A stretch of DNA of 64,000 bases from SB21 sp964415295. GTDB taxonomy: Bacteria > CLD3 > SB21. Of this stretch, positions 61,560 to 64,000 are shown one piece after another; within the stretch, counting starts at the first letter, position 1; every line of letters begins with the position of its first letter. Under the pieces are notes generated by a model that had not been told where the DNA came from, did not search any database, and saw nothing but the letters and a program-made list of their open reading frames with translations. Both the position numbers and the translations under genes were made by a program. Location: contig CAYPYN010000002.1 in assembly GCA_964415295.1 (NCBI GenBank), forward strand, positions 496,001 to 560,000. The letters run 5' to 3'.

Positions 61560-64000
61560 ATGTTGAGAAAACTCGTCATGCCCATCGCTTTTATGATGAT
61601 ACTTGCCGTATTATCGTCAAACGCATTTGGACAGCAGATCTCGGTTCTACCGGACAGTCTTATGGCTGTGGCGGGAACCGGCGATACGACCTTCCGGTCG
61701 TTGGTTGTCAAGAATACCGGCACGGATACTCTGAGGTGGGAGATCAAGATCCAATCCGGTTCCGTCGGCGCTCAACCGACAGGTGCTGTGATGAAGTCCT
61801 CTCCTCTTTTGAGAAGTTCAACAGCGCAATCCTACCAGAAAAAAAGCGGACGAGGATCGGACGGACCTACGCTGTTCAAATCGCCGATAACGAGTAAAAG
61901 CACCATAAGCAGCCCGTTACGTTTGGCCATGCCGGCCCAAACGCCACCTAAAGTTGCAGTGCTGATCGGTGCGTGCGACAATGCCACGGACGCGATCAAT
62001 ACACTTGTGTCAACCGGCATGTTCACAGCCGGGGATTTCACGGTATTTGCCGATCCATCCGCGCTGCAATTATCCGATCTCACGCCGTACGAAGCCGTAC
62101 TGGCCTGGACCAATTGCGCTTTCACCAATTCCCAAATGGTCGGCGACGTACTGAAGCAATACGTCGACGCGGGAGGCGGAGTTGTGATGGCCACGTATGC
62201 GTTTTCCAATTCATGGAGCATGACCGGTGGTATTCTCGACCCCTATTATGCTCCGTTTCTTCCGGCGGCGGAACAAAACGTCACCGGTACGATGGACATG
62301 AACAGCATCACGGAACCCGGACATCCGATCTTCAACAATATTCTGTCTGCGCCGGTCTATACCTTCAATAGTAATTATTCCAACCCTCCGCTGAATACCG
62401 GCGGCATACTCCTCGCTAAGGATACGGGAGGTAATAATCTCGTTGCCGTCAATGAAAGCGGAAAATGCGTAGGTCTGGTTATTTTTCCGGAGAATCTGTC
62501 CAGCAGTAATGCTGAAACCAGTTTGCTTTTTGCCAACGCCTTGTATTTTGTCGCAAGCCCGTCCTGGGTGGTCGCGTCTTCCAAGGAGGGCGCTATAGCT
62601 CCCGGGGACAGCACCGCTTTGACGATCACGCTCAATGCCGCCAATCTGTCCGCCGGTACTTATTACGCTGAGATCCACATTTCCAGCAACGACATTTTGG
62701 ATACGCTGGTGGTGGTGCCGGTTCAACTCCATGTTACGCCGGCCACGATCGATATGTCGGTATCGGAATTATCTCTGGATGTGAAAGCGGTAGACTCGGT
62801 CCTTACCGCCGTTTCTATTGGAAACACCGGAACAGGATACCTCAAATGGTCCGCATCGGTTTCAGTATCCGAAGGCGAAGCGCCGGAAATAAAATTGGTC
62901 AACGACAAAGGATCGGTAAAAGCAGGATCATCCCAGAACCTCGCGATAAAGGCCCTCGCAGGAAATTTGTCTTTCGGGACATACTACTACACGATCACGA
63001 TTTCAAGCAACGATACGGCCACTCCCGCAAAATACATTTCACTGGATGTTACGGTATTGCCGCCGGTCTTCAGCGCGTCGCCGGATACATTTACGTCTAC
63101 GATCGGCGCGGGCGATTCGATCAAACATACGCTTAACATACAAAATACCGGCGACGGTAACCTGAAATGGAATATTACAGTCAGTAAAACGCCGCCGCTT
63201 CGTGGTCAGAAAACGTTTGTGAATCCGGTTCTTAAAGAAAGAACGTTGTCAACACAAGTAACGGCCGGTTCCAAAGCCCCGCACGCAAGAAACATAATAT
63301 CGGCCAATCCGGCTATCGCCAGACTGTCCGAACAGATCGCCGCAAGCCCGGACCAGAGCATCCTGATCATTCAGAATGCTTCGGCCTGGGGTATCATCAT
63401 CTCGGATTTCATTCAGCAGAATTTCGGTAATATACCGGTTGTGATCAATTCAAGCGCGATCGCCAATACCGATTTCACGCCCTTCGACCTCATCATCACG
63501 GCGGGCGACCAGGACGATGGCGTTTATTATAATGCGATCTCCGCGAATGTCGCCAAGTTTGAAGATTATGTCAGCGGCGGCGGCGTGGTGCAGTATCAAC
63601 TGGCCACTCAAGGCGAGAACGTGGATATCGTCGGCGGAGTCACAGTAACATATGGTAACTCCGACAGCTGGAACCGAATCCTTTTGCCGGATCATCCGAT
63701 CGTCGCAGGATTGACCTCGCCTCTGGAGGGCAGTTCGGCAAATCACTGTTATCTGACCAATCTCCCGCAGGATGCCGAAATTATTACAGAAACATGGAAC
63801 AGCCTGAGTCCGACCACGGCGGAATACACTTACGGCGCCGGCCGCGTGATCGCCACGGGAATGACCTGGGAATATCTGTATTACAATGCGTTCAATTCGG
63901 GCCCGATGATGGGCAAAGCGGTCGAATATTCTCTCTCGGTAAGCACAGGTAACTGGCTTTCATCCAATCCGAAGAACGGGATCGTGACGCCTGCATCCAA
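61560..64000 (+). CDS. Large secreted multi-domain protein, partial
   Basis: Open from ATG 61560 to the right edge (813 codons, no stop). The signal peptide is about residues 1-25. At least three Ig/BACON-like modules have the line 'SLVVKNTGTDTLRWEI' / 'VSIGNTGTGYLKWSASV' / 'LNIQNTGDGNLKWNITV'. Between them lie two alpha/beta domains, one at about 125-320 (with 'KVAVLIGACDN', 'YVDAGGGVVMATYAFSNSW') and one at about 600-790 (with 'SILIIQNASAWG', 'YVSGGGVVQYQLAT'), that look like GATase1-fold or DUF4350-like domains. The position suggests a surface protein; the missing end probably carries a sorting domain. AAGGATAC lies upstream of the ATG. Confidence 0.88.
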   Translation, partial: MLRKLVMPIAFMMILAVLSSNAFGQQISVLPDSLMAVAGTGDTTFRSLVVKNTGTDTLRWEIKIQSGSVGAQPTGAVMKSSPLLRSSTAQSYQKKSGRGSDGPTLFKSPITSKSTISSPLRLAMPAQTPPKVAVLIGACDNATDAINTLVSTGMFTAGDFTVFADPSALQLSDLTPYEAVLAWTNCAFTNSQMVGDVLKQYVDAGGGVVMATYAFSNSWSMTGGILDPYYAPFLPAAEQNVTGTMDMNSITEPGHPIFNNILSAPVYTFNSNYSNPPLNTGGILLAKDTGGNNLVAVNESGKCVGLVIFPENLSSSNAETSLLFANALYFVASPSWVVASSKEGAIAPGDSTALTITLNAANLSAGTYYAEIHISSNDILDTLVVVPVQLHVTPATIDMSVSELSLDVKAVDSVLTAVSIGNTGTGYLKWSASVSVSEGEAPEIKLVNDKGSVKAGSSQNLAIKALAGNLSFGTYYYTITISSNDTATPAKYISLDVTVLPPVFSASPDTFTSTIGAGDSIKHTLNIQNTGDGNLKWNITVSKTPPLRGQKTFVNPVLKERTLSTQVTAGSKAPHARNIISANPAIARLSEQIAASPDQSILIIQNASAWGIIISDFIQQNFGNIPVVINSSAIANTDFTPFDLIITAGDQDDGVYYNAISANVAKFEDYVSGGGVVQYQLATQGENVDIVGGVTVTYGNSDSWNRILLPDHPIVAGLTSPLEGSSANHCYLTNLPQDAEIITETWNSLSPTTAEYTYGAGRVIATGMTWEYLYYNAFNSGPMMGKAVEYSLSVSTGNWLSSNPKNGIVTPAS

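Overview
The window reads as chromosomal DNA of a Gram-negative bacterium of the FCB group (the Bacteroidota, Ignavibacteriota, KSB1 and Calditrichota neighbourhood). The evidence is the ~800-residue double MacB-type permeases ending in 'ANPVEALKYE', a secreted protein with a 'NYPNPFNP' C-terminal sorting/FlgD-like domain, a two-component sensor with a Reg_prop propeller and Y_Y_Y domain, many lipoproteins, and Bacteroidota-like small families (four-helix-bundle S23, DHCW cupin, WG repeats). The exact phylum cannot be fixed from this window. No rRNA, tRNA, CRISPR array, phage or transposase gene was found.

Layout. (1) 1-15024, minus strand: an export operon of one membrane-fusion protein, one LolD/MacB-type ATPase and at least six successive ~800-residue permeases; the last runs off the left edge. 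A sigma-54-type promoter and an upstream palindrome lie in front of it. (2) 15214-18808, plus strand: a CoA-binding protein, a small S23 cassette bounded by 8-bp-periodic inverted repeats, and an NtrC-type response regulator with its histidine kinase, the likely controllers of region 1. (3) 18812-22350, minus strand: an operon of outer-membrane porin, a 54-residue Cys-rich protein, an FMN-binding protein, a membrane protein and ApbE. It sits behind a perfect consensus sigma-70 promoter followed by three copies of a Fur-like 19-bp palindrome. This looks like a metal-regulated envelope flavin/electron-transfer locus. (4) 22625-26506, minus strand: aldehyde dehydrogenase, M28 peptidase and EamA exporter.

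(5) 26707-32700, plus strand: a PaoABC-like periplasmic molybdenum aldehyde oxidase (Tat-exported 2Fe-2S subunit, molybdopterin subunit, FAD subunit with a 4Fe-4S-type cysteine loop) interleaved with two related small envelope proteins, a cupin and a Cys-containing small protein. (6) 32702-35550, minus strand: Tat-exported metallo-beta-lactamase-fold hydrolase, a membrane protein and a Cys/Met-metabolism PLP enzyme. (7) 35967-40877, plus strand: a CsgG/PEGA protein and a 1269-residue secreted protein with seven exact 46-residue propeller blades and three Fn3-like domains. (8) 40933-49664: an orphan hybrid-type sensor kinase, acetyl-CoA synthetase, small lipoprotein/cupin/SnoaL genes and a POT-family transporter.

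(9) 49819-56787, minus strand: a secreted protein with four Tudor-like modules, then a five-gene envelope protein-maintenance cluster (GNAT, SRPBCC, double FKBP-TPR, CsgG-HEAT, MsrB lipoprotein). (10) 56920-64000: a WG-repeat protein, a Lon-family protease, a TPR lipoprotein and a very large secreted protein that leaves the window on the right.

The best candidates for something little described are the metal-operator/flavin operon with its uncalled Cys-rich small protein, the octamer-bounded S23 cassette with a solo copy 16 kb away, and the sigma-54-controlled multi-permease array.
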